Assembly (NCBI GenBank): GCA_035610365.1 | Contig: CM069436.1 | Location: 42,911,117 to 42,975,116 of the forward strand | From: Aquatica leii | Taxonomy: Eukaryota > Arthropoda > Insecta > Coleoptera > Lampyridae | Length of the DNA: 64,000 nucleotides | Direction: 5' to 3' | Part shown: piece by piece, positions 34,531-46,725 of the stretch | Layout of the letters: each line of letters starts with the position of its first letter | Position numbering within the stretch: the first letter of the stretch is position 1 | Made by a program: the position numbers and the translations under genes | The notes under the pieces: generated by a model | Seen by the model: only the letters and a program-made list of their open reading frames with translations | What the model was told of the DNA's origin: nothing | The model's database searches: none

Positions 34531-36920
34531 GAGGGTAGATTTAAACGGTGTCTCCCTAATTTAGTCTTTTATCGTTTTGGCGCTTTTTAAGATTTAGTTT
34601 ATAATCAATCATCACGTAGGCTGCGACTCTACCTCCGGGAACAACTGAGTTAGCCGTCGCCTTCTTTTTTTAACGAGTAAATCAATGTAACAATTTATTG
34701 CCCTAAAGGCACTAGGACAATTTATGCTCAATACAATATCACTTTACAACAACACGGAAGAATTTCTAACCTGCATTTGAATTTTTGTACTTACTTTATG
34801 ACTCGTATCTACGATCGTTTTAATTTGACGTTTGCATTTAGTCGAGATTTGAATGGTTTAATTGATTGGTTTAACGTATTTCAAATCAACTTTGTATGTC
34901 TGTTTTTAATTAATTTATGGTTTACGTTGTTAAAACAACCGTTTTTCGCTTTTCGACGATTTAGCATTTCCTTGTGTATTAATAAAATTCAGATTAAAGT
35001 TATGTTTGCTTGACATTCGATTTTATAGTCGTTTGCTTGTTTTAAGACTATTAAAAATTTCATTTATATTTCGTTATCATTTGATGATTTTGTGAGAATA
35101 AGTTTTAGTTGCTCATGTTTAATTACGTCTTAACTTTCTATTTCTGTTGATTGTACTTTCATTATATGCGATTTTTTTTACACTTTCCTTTTCGGAACGT
35201 GTATTATTTTGTATAAGAAAATGCGGTTGTTATTAAGACAGTGTTGATAATCTAATAATTCTAGAACGAATTTTATCGAAAACTTAGAATTAGCGCGTGA
35301 CACAATGGGTGACCCTTAAGAATCGTGAAGCTGTGTATTTAAGGTTAAAAGATACGCCAGTTCAAAAATGTTTGTTTATACATATTAGTTCTTTACATAA
35401 TATGGATTATCTTTAATTTTATGTTTGGGTCATGTTTTGCATCGTAGACATCAACATACTCAAATTTGCATTTTGCGGCATATATTATACCCATTCAATC
35501 TGTGATTGTCTTCTCGGGTAAGTTTTACTGTCCGAAAGTAGGATTACCGTCTAACTTTTGGGTCCAGAATTCATCAGGACACAAAATTACCTTAGGTATT
35601 TACAATTTACGTTTAGCTCAAAAGATTGCATTGCGAGTTCAGTGTAATTTAAGAGCTTTAAACTTATTAAAATAAATTTTTATTTTTAATTTAATTTAAC
35701 CTTGTCAACTAAATAAAACATTAATATAGTGATTGATTTGCCGTCGGTGAATAAATGTAACCGATTGACTAGTATCAATTCGTGTGTTTTGATTTAATAT
35801 TAAGCTAAATGAAATTTTCGCCGTTAATATTGTAGAAAGTTTAAATAACTGTGTTAGAGTTACATACGTCGCGCGGCCATCGCATTTTTTTTACCTTTAT
35901 TATTTCTTTGTTTAATTTTTACGTTCGTTTGCTTGCACCGTATTGATAGGTAAACATGCAGTTTTATTATTTTTTTTATTTTAATTAAATTTCAACGCTT
36001 GGATTTTGCAATTTTGTGTTAAGTTCATGTAAAATCTATTGTTATTATGTCATTTATGTTTAATAACTGCATTGCATTTTTTAAATTTTGTTTATTTGGT
36101 TTTATCATAAATTTGTAAATTTTAAATGTATCGAAGCCTTTTAATATGCCGACACATATACACATTTTGTGCTATAATTTCAGATTGGTGACGTTACAAC
36201 TCTAAAAGAAGGTTTATTAAGAGTTTTAACCATCTTGATAAACTCTTGGGTGATCAAAATTATAAACGATAATTTTACCGTGTCAGATTGATACCTACAC
36301 CGATTTTGAAAATCTTACTTCCGTTTTTGAGATTTCTAATATAGTGACGAAATTATATTTTGAGTTAATCTATCCCTTACCGCTAAGCACCGAGTAAAAA
36401 CACCGCTTATGTTGTTTTTATCCGGGTATTTGTTTTATCACTATCTTTTGCATGTAACAAGTTACTATTTAATTTCAAGTATACATCTACTTAAACCTAA
36501 AATAGTATCTCGAAAAATATATACAAACATGAATAATGACTATTAAAGTTTTTGTTAAAATGTGCGTGAAATGATTCGCAAGCGTTTGTTGTACCAGTCA
36601 TATTGGAAGATGGAGAAAACTAAATTGTAAGGGAAAACTGTGCATCGTCCGCTATATATTGCTCTACTACGTAGACGGCGTACTTATTGACTCTTGCATC
36701 ATTTGGTATCATTGCAAATATCTCCTCTGCAAAGAAATCTTTTATTTTGTTATGATTTAAATATTGGAGTACAAATGTATGTTTCAATCATTTACTAATT
36801 TTATAATTAGAAACAACTCCTAATTCTTATATTTTACACTACTAACTCTCACATAAATAATATCTACACCTAATAACCAACACGTTTGGCCAAAAGGTTT
36901 TAACTGTAATATGTCTAAGA
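34531..36920. other. AT-rich sequence, nothing recognised
   Basis: The frames at 34777-35013 and 35466-35675 have no recognisable family and no coding-like composition. Confidence 0.4.
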
Positions 36921-37003
36921 TTTTTTTTTTAACGTGATTTATTTCTATAAAAGTATAAACGAACAACATTAATATAAATATACACAACTAAACAATATTA
37001 CAT
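36921..37003 (-). repeat. Candidate LTR fragment of gypsy element 2, left copy
   Basis: About 80 bp from a T-run and AACGTG to ACAATATTACATA match 41925-42003. On the minus strand the unit begins TGTAATATTG and contains AATAAA, and it starts right after the end of the integrase reading frame, as a 3' LTR would. The unit is short for an LTR and its outer border is undefined. Confidence 0.4.
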
Positions 37004-38552
37004 AGAGATGCTTTCTGCGGTGTAAACGGAAGTAACTTGCTGCAATGGAAGAAATTTGAAATCTTCTTTTTTTTCCCACTGGCAATTTCATAAAATGAAT
37101 AAGAGACCCGTCGAACTATTGGAAAATGTTCAATTCGTACTTGATCTAACTACTACTAATTTGTTTCCATTGTCTATATACACCAAATCATCCAGGTTAA
37201 ATGTGTGTTAGCGCTTATTTTTATCTAATCTTTTATTTATTTGAGAATTCCTAATGGAGTTTTGATATGCCATTTTACATATTCTTCGAGAGATGATTTG
37301 TTATTTTCTTGATGAGGCGAAATAGTAGGTTTCTGTCTATAAAGTAAATATGAAGGTGCACAGTTTGTAGAACTATGAATTGTGTCATTGTATTCGCTGA
37401 CACAATCTTGTGCAACTGTTGACCATTTACTTTACATTTCAATCGATTGACAATTGTATAATTTAATCTTTAATTTAGTCCATTTTATTCCGGGTGATCA
37501 ATGCAAGTAAAAACAATCGGTATACCAGTTTTTAAAATAAGTTGAATTTATAGCAGTATATTGATCAGCTAACAATATAGAAATTATTATGTTTTGCTAC
37601 TGGATTAACTAAAATTAAAAAATCTTCAGCATTTTGTTCCTTAGTTGTAGAAATCCACTCATATGTGGTGAAATGATATACTAACATATGCATATATTTT
37701 TTTATGGATCGAATCCCTCCGAAACCACCTACACTGTCAAGTGACATGATTTAAAACGATTGGAATGCCGGACCGAATTGCGAAAGCAGATCTTTAGCAC
37801 GACTACGTCTAATTCTATTTTTAATACATATTCTGCAATTTTTATAAAACGCATGTACAGCTTTATTCAAACATCTAAAATAATAATGAAGTTTTATTGT
37901 AGCTATCATTTGTCGTGGACCAATATGGCCATAGTGTTTATGAACAAGGTCAATAATCTCATTTCCAAAACTAGACGAAACAAAAATTCTCGACTTCTTC
38001 TTTAATTTTTTTAATTAATTAACCCTTGTTTATACTCTTTTTTTTTCAGCCTTCATTTCGGAAAGATGTTCCGACTGATCTTTTAGTATAGTAGAGATAT
38101 CTAATTAAATTGACGATCTGAATAACATCTTTGTTTTCAAAGTATTTAACTACCGGGTTCTTAGATAGAAGGTTGGCAATAACATTGTCTTTTCTTTTTT
38201 TATAAATTATATTAAAATCAAACTGAGACAAATAAAGTATTAAGTCACTAAGAATTTCGTCTGTTCTAGCTTTTGTTTTTAAGTTCTGTACTGGTTTATG
38301 ATCACTACAAATAGTGAAAGAACGACCAATCAAATAATACTGCCAAAATTTGATAATCTTTAATCATATTAAAAGTGTCTTCACACTCATCCGACCACTC
38401 AAATTTAACTTTTTTCCTTAATAGTCGGTGAAAAGGTTCTAATTTCTGAGTACTATTTTCTATGTACTTCAGAAAAAAGTTAATTGAACCAAGAATACTA
38501 CGGACACTAGACTTATCAGACGGGCTTTGAAGATTTTTAATTGAAATTGATC
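37004..38552 (-). pseudogene. Ty3/gypsy element 2: RT end, RNase H and integrase
   Basis: Minus strand: RT C-terminal part (SPSDKSSVRSILGSINFFLK, then FEWSDECEDTFNMIK; 38550-38340), RNase H (FTICSDHKPVQNLK, then LSQFDFNIIYKKRKDNVIAN; 38333-38046), integrase zinc-binding domain (FGPRQMIATIKLHYYFRCLN with KNCRICIKNR; about 37950-37810), catalytic core beginning MSLDSVGGFGG (37747) and a C-terminal part to about 37005. Many stops and frameshifts are present. The RT palm is not contiguous: its N-terminal side lies at 41.5 kb, beyond a Jockey LINE. Confidence 0.75.
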
Positions 38553-39528
38553 TCTGCTTCTTTGCCATTCTCGTCTGGCTTGGCTTTTCCTTTTTATCAA
38601 TTCTGTGATTTTGTGTGGTAGGTAATGGTGATTGGGTCTTTTTATGATTTTGGAAGGAAGGGTTGCTTTTAGTACACTACTGGTTATTGATGTTCTTAAG
38701 CTGGATATTGCGATGTCTATGTCTTCGTTGCTGCTTAAGTTAGTTGGGCACTTAAGTTGCTTGTCTAGGTTAATTTGGAAGTCATCCCAGTTTATTAACC
38801 CGTTTATGAGTTTAGGGGTTGGCTGTGTCACTTGCGGAGTGTCGATAAACGTTATAATTACAGGTAAGTGGTCTGAGTCAAGCTCTTCTACCACTGTTTG
38901 AAATACCGGTTTTGCGAAGTTTTTTTGTAAGACAATGTCCAGGATGTCTGGTAGGTGATCCTTACGGTATGGATAGTAAGTGTATTTATCCGGAGCAATT
39001 ATCTGAAAAGAATATTTGGTCGCGTAGCCCTCCATCTGTATTCCTTCAGGATTATTAGCTCTGCATCCCCATAGTTGATTCTTTGAGTTGAAGTCTCCTA
39101 TCATTAAGAGTGGTTCAGCAGTGTTGAATGTAGCTTTAAGGTCTTCCTCTATTAGTTTTTTATTCGGTTGTCTGTAGGTGCTTACTAATGTGAGGTATAA
39201 TGTGAGGTATTGGTCATTAAGCTTGATTTTAGCTCCAATTGTTTCTAGGGTGAGGTTAGCAATGCTAGAGATGGGGTGGTGAATTATTTTCTTTTTAACA
39301 AGTAGCTCCACCAGCTGCAGTTCGGGCATTTCTATCTTTCCTGTACACTAGGTATCCTGGTATTTTGAGTGTGTCTATTTCTGATAGATGAGTTTCGGTA
39401 ATACATGCAACATCTATATTGTGCCTGGCAAGAAAGGATATAAGAAGTGTTCGTTGAGTTAGGATTCCGTTGGCATTCCAGTTTAGGATTGTTAGTTTTT
39501 CTATGGGTTTTTGGGGTTTAGGGTCCAT
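38553..39528 (-). pseudogene. Jockey-type LINE ORF2: endonuclease, truncated before RT
   Basis: Minus strand from 39528: MDPKPQKPIEKLTILNWNAN starts the AP-type endonuclease (NWNANGI, ITETHLSEID). After a frameshift near 39310 it continues with STYRQPNKKLIEEDL, LLMIGDFNSKNQLWGC, PDILDIVLQ and SDHLPVI, which are the Asn, Asp and His catalytic blocks in their normal order. The linker KRKSQARREWQRSRD is the last recognisable part and is fused near 38552 directly to gypsy RT sequence. The RT domain is absent. A LINE that keeps its 5' half and lacks its 3' half did not arise by simple target-primed insertion. Confidence 0.82.
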
Positions 39529-40654
39529 TGAGAAGAATAGGAAGGAGTGTGCTGGTGATGAAAGTTTTAATTAAGGGAAGGTAAGGGGTTATTAGGTCGA
39601 TGAGGATTTTTACTATGTTACTAACATCAGGTGGGGTCGCCGAATTGTCTGATTGGTTTGCGTTGTTTGAGTTGGAATTGGTTGTTGATGAATTTCGCGC
39701 TTGATCTGCGTATGAGCGATTAGGGTTGGTAAAATAATTTCTGTTGAGACTTAGAGTAGGATGAGTGTTGCTGCTATTATTTTTTGTTCGTTTTTGTAGG
39801 ATCTCGATGTGGTGGCTGCAGCCACGGTAACTAGCGGGATGCGGGCCTCCGCAGTTGGCACATTTAGGTGTTTCATCTGGTTGTTTTTTACATTGCTGAT
39901 GTTGATGGTTGTCTCCGCATTTCACGCAACGTGGGTCAAGTGTACAGTAATTTTTGGTATGATTGTAGCCTTGACAGCGATGGCATTGGGGTATGTTTGT
40001 TGGTTTTCTTCTCAATTCAACGGCGACGATCGAATGGTGAATACTTTTAAGAGTGAAAATTTTTTTGGCGTGCTCATTATCGTTTAGATCTACTGCGCAG
40101 ATTGGTAATGGTTGTTTATCTTTAGTCAGCAGGCGTGTGACTTTAATAACTGGAAGTGAGCTGCTTAGTTCGGTAAAAATTTCTTGATTTGTTAGAGATA
40201 ATGGTACATTTTTAATTACAACGTTAAGTGGTTTACTGTTTGGGTTTTGGTAGGTGTGATATTTGATACTGTTATCATTGAAGTGTTTTGTTAATATTCA
40301 AGTCATCCTCTTTAGTTAAGTTAATTCTTAGCGTGCTTGCGTTATAAAAGGTAGTGAATTCGCCAGTTGATAATTTCTTGATGTCTGCGGTTAATTAAGT
40401 GTGATTTACTTTGTTATGGAGATAAATAGGTGGTATTTTTAGTTTTGTTATTGAGGTACCAGATTTGTCGTCTGCATTTACGTGTTGATTGTAGTTATCG
40501 TCGAGTTTATCGTTGGGGTCAACCTCCAGGTTAGTAAGCAAGCTGTATTTGTTTTGTGTTGGAATCGTGGCTTCCACGAGTATCGCTTTTGTACCTCATT
40601 AAGAGGAGGTGTTAATGAGTCAGATTTACGCTTATTTTGCGTTTGAACTTCCAT
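39518..40654 (-). pseudogene. Jockey-type LINE ORF1 (gag-like, CCHC zinc knuckles)
   Basis: Nucleic-acid-binding ORF1 protein of a Jockey-superfamily LINE. A start at about 40654 (MEVQTQNKRKSDSLTPP), then frame changes near 40570 and 40395, then a central PRE_C2HC-like domain (VVIKNVPLSLTNQEIFTEL, CAVDL). The C-terminal array of Cys knuckles (QCHRCQGYNHTKNYC, RCVKCGDNHQHQQC, KCANCGGPHPASYRGC) lies at about 39985-39840. It overlaps the ORF2 start at 39528 by a few bases, as is common in these elements. Confidence 0.8.
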
Positions 40655-41479
40655 TGGGATTCTATTAGTTGTTAGTTCAGGTATTTTACTAAGCAGTAAA
40701 GATAATTTACGGTTTTTGCCGCTTAAGGTTGTTATTTCGTAAGTAACTGATTATAATTGGTTTATAATAATTGCACTTTAAGTTTTCACACACTTTCGAC
40801 TGCGATGAAACACGTCTAAGCGCTTTGAAAGCGTGATGACCACTTGATTAATTCTATTACACAAGATTATTAAAAGTGCCAGAAAATATTTAGTTGTTTC
40901 TGAGAAAAATGTTTAAAATGGACTGTTTTTATGACACCTTTGCACATTTTTTAGTGCTTTAATCTTTGACGGGTTGTTACTGTATCCTTCAATAAATACA
41001 AATTCATATTTACAGAATTTGCGTTGATTGTAAAATAGAAGTTTGTCTAAATATTATAGATATCTTATAAATTTTAGTTTACTGAACTGTTGAAATACCA
41101 GAAAAACTGGACGTAAAATTAATGAGTTCATATATCATTTATATAAGTATCAATACGTGGTAAAATTGTATCTGTCAGCTTTTTGAAACACCGTTTCCAT
41201 GTTGCAGATTAGAAACAATACTAAAAGAATAAGTAAGTGAAATATATGCCACTACTTACGTGCCTTCTTTAATGCAAGTACGCAAGTTAAATATTTTAGC
41301 GAGCTACTGACGTCAAGCCAATTAAGAAACGTTTTGCTTAGCGCGTAAAATATTTAAACTGTTTATGGATATTTTGAAGCCGTTAAGTGATATTTTCCAA
41401 AAATTCTTTCATTGATCTAATGTGACTTATTATTTTTACATTTTTAAGTTGTAAAACACAGTTATAAAATTTTTGAGAC
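40655..41479. other. AT-rich sequence between the LINE 5' end and the gypsy RT fragment
   Basis: Includes the probable LINE 5' UTR (to about 40740). The remainder has no recognisable gypsy coding sequence, so the RT segment with the catalytic YxDD that should lie here is lost. Confidence 0.4.
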
Positions 41480-41924
41480 TTATTATATTTGACTAAATTT
41501 TTTGAAAAGTTGCAGGAGCAGTCTTGAGACCGAAAGGTAAGATTCTGAGCATAAATTTTCCATATTTAATGATAAAGAAAGTTTTTTCACGATCCTCTAA
41601 CTAAGAGTGAACTACCGAAATACAGAATTAAAATTCATCAAAATAATCTTTTTTAACTTCATCATCTAACTTAAAACCTTCTGTTCTATACTCATTAATG
41701 CTTTTTATAGCTACTGTAGCATTTAATATAATTTTTTTACTTGATAAAACGGTGTGTGGTGCTTCCAATCCTTAGTTTCATCTGGAAACGTGTACCAAGT
41801 ATTTTTATCAGTGGTGATACCTTGAATAATAAAATCTTTCTCAGTCTTCTTCAGAACCTGAACGAAAAACTGAGCCATTTTCTTACTAGTTCTTGTAAAT
41901 GTAATTTAATTTTTAATATTGTTT
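41480..41924 (-). pseudogene. Ty3/gypsy element 2: N-terminal RT fragment
   Basis: Minus strand near 41580-41480: DREKTFFIIKYGKFMLRILP followed by FGLKTAPATFQK, a conserved RT palm segment of Ty3/gypsy. Upstream (41930-41650) a frame reads MAQFFVQVLKKTEKDFIIQG and KLDDEVKKDYFDEF; I cannot assign it. It is the missing N-terminal neighbour of the pol sequence at 37.0-38.55 kb. Confidence 0.6.
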
Positions 41925-42003
41925 CTTTTTAACGTGTTTTATTTCTTTAAAAGTATAAACGGATAACGTTAATATAAATATACACTACTAAACAATATTA
42001 TAT
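41925..42003 (-). repeat. Candidate LTR fragment of gypsy element 2, right copy
   Basis: Matches 36921-37003 in the same orientation over about 80 bp with a few substitutions. The two copies bracket all fragments assigned to gypsy element 2. Confidence 0.4.
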
Positions 42004-43066
42004 ACCTATAAAAGAATTAAAATACACGTATGTTCCTAAACCGTAAGAAATAATTACATATAACAAGAATAATAATAATTAATAAATTAAATAAAATGTC
42101 AATAAAATAAGACTTGCAGTCTGAAGGTTATATGTCGCTATGCTACAGTCTTTATCATAAAGATGGAGCAGTGTTTCCATCTTTACATATGTATAAATTG
42201 TTTGAAGTCAACGATCACTGAGTTAGGTTGAAACAGTAAATTTAGTGCTTAAGATTTAGTTATAATAGATTTAAAAAATTTCTTGTACGTGTCGCTGCAT
42301 TTGTCATTTAATAAAAAGAAACCAATAAGACATAGTGACTGTTCCAAGAACCATAAATGGTAGATAGTTGTAAAGACAATTTGGTGCATTATTTAAACAT
42401 ACTGTTAACGTATGTATTCTCTCATTTACATAAAAATTCCAAATATGTTTTACCCACAGATTAACAAATTAAAGACAGTTAAATCGGCCGAATCTTCATT
42501 TGATACCTTTTAAATTGTACTTACTACAATACTGACTATCTAAGCTATATTTACTTACATGAGGCTGTGTAGGGTTCTGCATTAACTACGAATTTACAAC
42601 TCTTCAGAAACAGTATAATTATCTTTTGCTGACACTGATTTTTTGAGCAATAAACAAAGAAACAATTTTAACAGCTTTACAACCTGTTAAATTTACAAAC
42701 TGCATTTATTGATATTGAACCAGCGTTATCAAAACCGATTGTTTACATATTAATATAACTTTAATTTGGATACTGACGCTTCTACATTCTATCAATAAAT
42801 TTTTTTGGCGAATAACCGAATTATATATTAACATATTATTGAGACGATTTAACTAAAAAAAAGGACTAAGATTTATGCGGTTCCACATAGTATGCTTGCT
42901 TCATTCAAATTAATAAAAATCATATTTTTTTGGCTTAGTGCGGTGCTGTGCGGTTCGTTCGTCTTTGGCTAGTGTGCGTCTATCTTAACGCTGCATTTCC
43001 AGCAAGTAAAAAACTTTCATGTTAATTTAAAATAAACAATACAGTTAAATGCTAGTTAAATAATTG
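42004..43066. other. AT-rich sequence, nothing recognised
   Basis: No family identified. A segment near 42660-42720 resembles 33270-33300 (ACAATTTTAACA plus nearby bases), possibly a dispersed repeat. Confidence 0.35.
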
Positions 43067-43334
43067 GTATGTAAATGGCTATAGAGATAGAAACAGAACT
43101 GTCAATACATTTGTAGGAGTACAGTAAAATGTCCTCCTACTGCCAAAGAGCCCCAAAAGGGAGAAACGTCGTCCAGTAGTTCACTCTGGTGGAATTTTAA
43201 CATTTGCATTGACATTGTTACCTGACAATGTTTATACGTTGGGATTTTAGCACGGGGTTTATACAAAACTTATTTGAATTACGCGGATATAAAATCACCT
43301 TTTAACGTTTCTATCTCTATAGCCATTTACATAC
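43067..43334. mobile_element. MITE with 28-bp perfect terminal inverted repeats
   Basis: The left end 43067-43094 (GTATGTAAATGGCTATAGAG, then ATAGAAAC) is the exact reverse complement of 43307-43334. The interior of about 212 bp has no coding capacity and is GC-richer than the flanks. If the TA next to TGTAAATGG is the target duplication (43068-43069 and 43332-43333), the element would fit the Tc1/mariner group. A different superfamily is possible. Confidence 0.8.
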
Positions 43335-46300
43335 TGTTATTCATGCATAGTTAATCTATACTATGACATGGCTCTGCCATCTTATTTCACTTATGCTAAA
43401 TAATTAGTTTTAAGCTTAAAAGTTTACAAGCTGTTTTAGCAGTTTGTTGCTAACCAAGCGCCTAGGACTTTTTTTAACTTTAACGCTAAATGTACACAGA
43501 ATTGCACAAGTCCTTGTTTGTGTTGTTCTCTAGATTTTTTTGTATGATACTAAATAAATGAAGCCCCATAGATAAGAATCTGAGTAATTCCTGTTCACTA
43601 CTGTAAATAACACACCGAAGCATTGGAATTAATCGCATCTACAACAAATTTGAAAGTATAGTTTGTAAAAGAATATTATTATAAAACTAATCTGCAATTT
43701 TGTTTTGTTGGTTCACAAAGTTTTCCACTATTTTGCTACAAATAACATTGTTATTATTCTGTTTCTTAGTTCGTTTCAATTTGCGGCTACTTCCACTTGC
43801 TCAATTTCTGGCATGTGCGAAACCGTATATTTTAAACGCACGACTTATCTTGACAAGTTTTTTCTTTTAAGCCAGTCCTGTCTCTATTAAAAAATAGAAT
43901 ATTATAAATGTTTTTTTAGTTACACTTGTAAGATCTGTAAAAAGATCATATTACTAGTGTCTGTAGATTTGAAAGTAAACGTTTTTTACAGAGTACTCTA
44001 AATTATATCGGTTACCAATGTAGTTAGATACTGATGATTCAAAATATTTAACAGCAAAATTACAAAGTTGTCAAATGATTTCAACAAATTATTTAAGCTA
44101 AAAGCATGCATTGAGGGTAATGAGTTGGAATTGGAATTTGATGGAGGAACTAGTTTCTTAGTCATTATCGGAAACTGTGTACTTATTTGCAAAGCTTTAA
44201 CTACTTATGTTAGAGTTTTTTTTGTTATAAATTTTGCAACGAACTTATTATGAAAAGACTACAATTTGAGTAATTCAATTGTTTGTCAATATTGTCCGAT
44301 TTGCTTGTTATTAAACACATTTTGTTTAATAATTCTGATATTGTTAAGACGTGATCTGATACATCTAATTAAATTGTACGCTTCATTTTGGTTTTGAGGT
44401 CATACTTGTACGATTCCCATTTTTTACAGTTCGATTTATTTTTGGTAAATAATATGTACTTTTAATGTGAATAGTAGATTAGTTATCTTTGCAAATTATA
44501 GGTATAACTTTTGTGTAGCGTGAATTTGGAAAATAACTTGTCTTTATAGTAGGTAATAATAATTACACCTCACAATTCAAGCGGTTGGTTGCACTGCCAT
44601 TTTCACTGTTGTTTATCTGTCTAATTCTGTTTCTATTATAAGTAATTTACAACTTCACTTTCTAATAATAATACAAACCTAAAGAACTTTAATGCATTCA
44701 TTTAAAACAGATGTAAACTTGCAGTTTTTTAAATACTGAATACAAAATATTCAAAAATATGTACTCATCACAGAATGAATAATACTTTTAAAGACAATTT
44801 AGTTTAAATATCAATGTATTAAAAGAAACATCTGCTGAGTATACTATAGTGTTAAAATTATATTTCGTATTAAATTAATAATTAAATTAGTTTTTTCACA
44901 GAGTTAGTTTTTTCATTTTCAATTTTGTCTTTGTTTCTTAAACCACTCGTCGGAAGTATAATATTTGGTATTTAGGCTAATGAGCATGGCCAACTGTGTT
45001 AATAGCACTAGATTGTAGATAAAAATTTATGTATAAATACCTATATTGGTTTGTAAAAATACCAGTTTGACTATGTACGTTATCAGGAAATGATGACTGT
45101 TTTTGTATAAAAAAAAATTCTTTTACCTGACATTCAAGGTCAATAATGAAATATTTCTTAAATTTTTTTGTCAAAAGATGTGCAATTATTTACTTGTTCC
45201 GTTGTGACGACATTGCACGGTATTGTTAATGAACTTACAATTGTCACTTCCTTGTGTAATAAATTTGCATAGCATAATGTTTTTTGTTGTTTGGCAAAGA
45301 TTGTACAAAACTTGTTTTGAAAAACCAGTCATTTTTAAATTGTAGCAGAGCTATAAAAAGAATTAAACAATTAGTAAGAAACGATAAATTGATATTAAAT
45401 AATTAAAAGTATCATCAAATAAATCTCTCAAAAAATGAAAAATATAAACTAACGTCGATATTTAAGGAATATATTTTTCTTAAGAACTTGTAAATGAAAT
45501 GTACAAAATTTATAGTTGGTACAATAATATTATACAATTGTATTTTACGCTTATTACGAAAAAGCAAATTAGTTTGCAACAACATATTAACTATTAAGAT
45601 ATTGATTCTCATTATTGCATAATAGTTATTTATTTAACGAGTTCCTGTGTAAACTAGTCGGTTTTTATCCACTAGAGAAAAACGGTCAATTCAGACAGCA
45701 AATTAAATGGATAGGTAAAATCAAGATTTATTCCGTTGAACTATGACCTGTACATAAGAATGAGAGAGAAAGAGAGAGACACAAGGAAAAAGAATTCTTT
45801 AACGTGCAAAATTAACGATGTTAGGTAACCATTAATGATAACATAAATAAACGAGTTCAATACTGCGATGGTTGATGAGTTTTAATTCTACGTCAGATAA
45901 TTATAAATACGTGTATATAGTTAAGTGTAATTTCAAAATCAATCTAAAACCCGTGATAAACGGGTTTTTAGGTGAACAATAAAACTGGCAAAAATGCAAA
46001 TTTAAATAATGAGAAGGCTGGACAAGTAATACGGCTGAGCTGTAGATCCTATCCTTAATTTCACCGAAGAAACTCTCTAAACTATGTGCAGTAGCACAAA
46101 TCTATAAAATGATATAATTTTAATATAGATTGATTCCCCAATATTAAAATTTAAAGAACTAGCCGTACTCGCGTCATCGTTCTCTAAAAATTCTCTTCCT
46201 AAATTTCCGTTTGAACTTTGCTTATCACTTATCACCAAAAGCAGCTCGGGCAATTTTTGATATTTTCCAAAGAATTTACATAAAGTGCGGTATAACTGAA

Positions 46301-46469
46301 ATTAATTTTGATACATAACAATTCCTTCTTTACCCCAAAAAAAATTTCTCCAAAATTCCAACTAAAACGTTCCCAATACATTTTCTTTTATTATTAACTG
46401 ATTTATAAATATTTTTTATCGATAATTAACGGACCATTAAACTTGGGAAGCAACTTCGCAAGAACAGTT
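43335..46469. other. AT-rich sequence with a short GA microsatellite
   Basis: No gene recognised. A purine tract of GAGAGAAAGAGAGAGA type lies at about 45762-45780, and a short hairpin with AAACCCG/CGGGTTT arms at about 45947-45968. The frames at 43705, 43998, 44977 and 45415 look spurious. Confidence 0.4.
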
Positions 46470-46725
46470 TTAAATGCGTTTAGATACAACCCATAACACC
46501 TACTCACTTTTTACTTGAAAAACCACTTACTGCGTTACTTAATCCCGATCATGTACAAGAATCAAAGCTCTATAACTTTTAACAAATGCAGCGTGAAGTT
46601 CCGAATATGTGTTCAAACTTCAACAACGAACCAAATGGTATTGCCCGAGTAGCCAAAGTTCGCACAAAAGCAAGCCGCATCAAAAAGTCGTTTCTCAAAC
46701 TATGTCTACTTACTGTTAAGGCCTT
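46470..46725 (+). pseudogene. BEL/Pao retrotransposon remnant (C-terminal pol)
   Basis: The plus strand reads TPTHFLLEKPLTALLNPDHV, then after a stop EVPNMCSNFNNEPNGIARVA continuing into KVRTKASRIKKSFLKLCLL. This is the end of BEL/Pao pol (DUF5641 region), where LTPGHFLIGRPL and GLVRVVxVKT...RPVxKLCxL are typical. The part before 46470 is too degenerate to assign. No LTR was found. Confidence 0.6.

Noticed and set aside
37690-37710. B-box-like GGATCGAATCCCTCC
   Set aside because: Lies in gypsy integrase coding sequence (minus strand GGFGGIRS) with no tRNA fold around it.
38632-40087. Plus-strand frames of 89-92 residues
   Set aside because: Antisense shadows of the Jockey ORF1/ORF2 on the minus strand.
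41826-41845. Eighth hammerhead-like motif (TCTTCAG on the plus strand near 41834)
   Set aside because: No hairpin between the core boxes and no correctly spaced TTTC on the plus strand.
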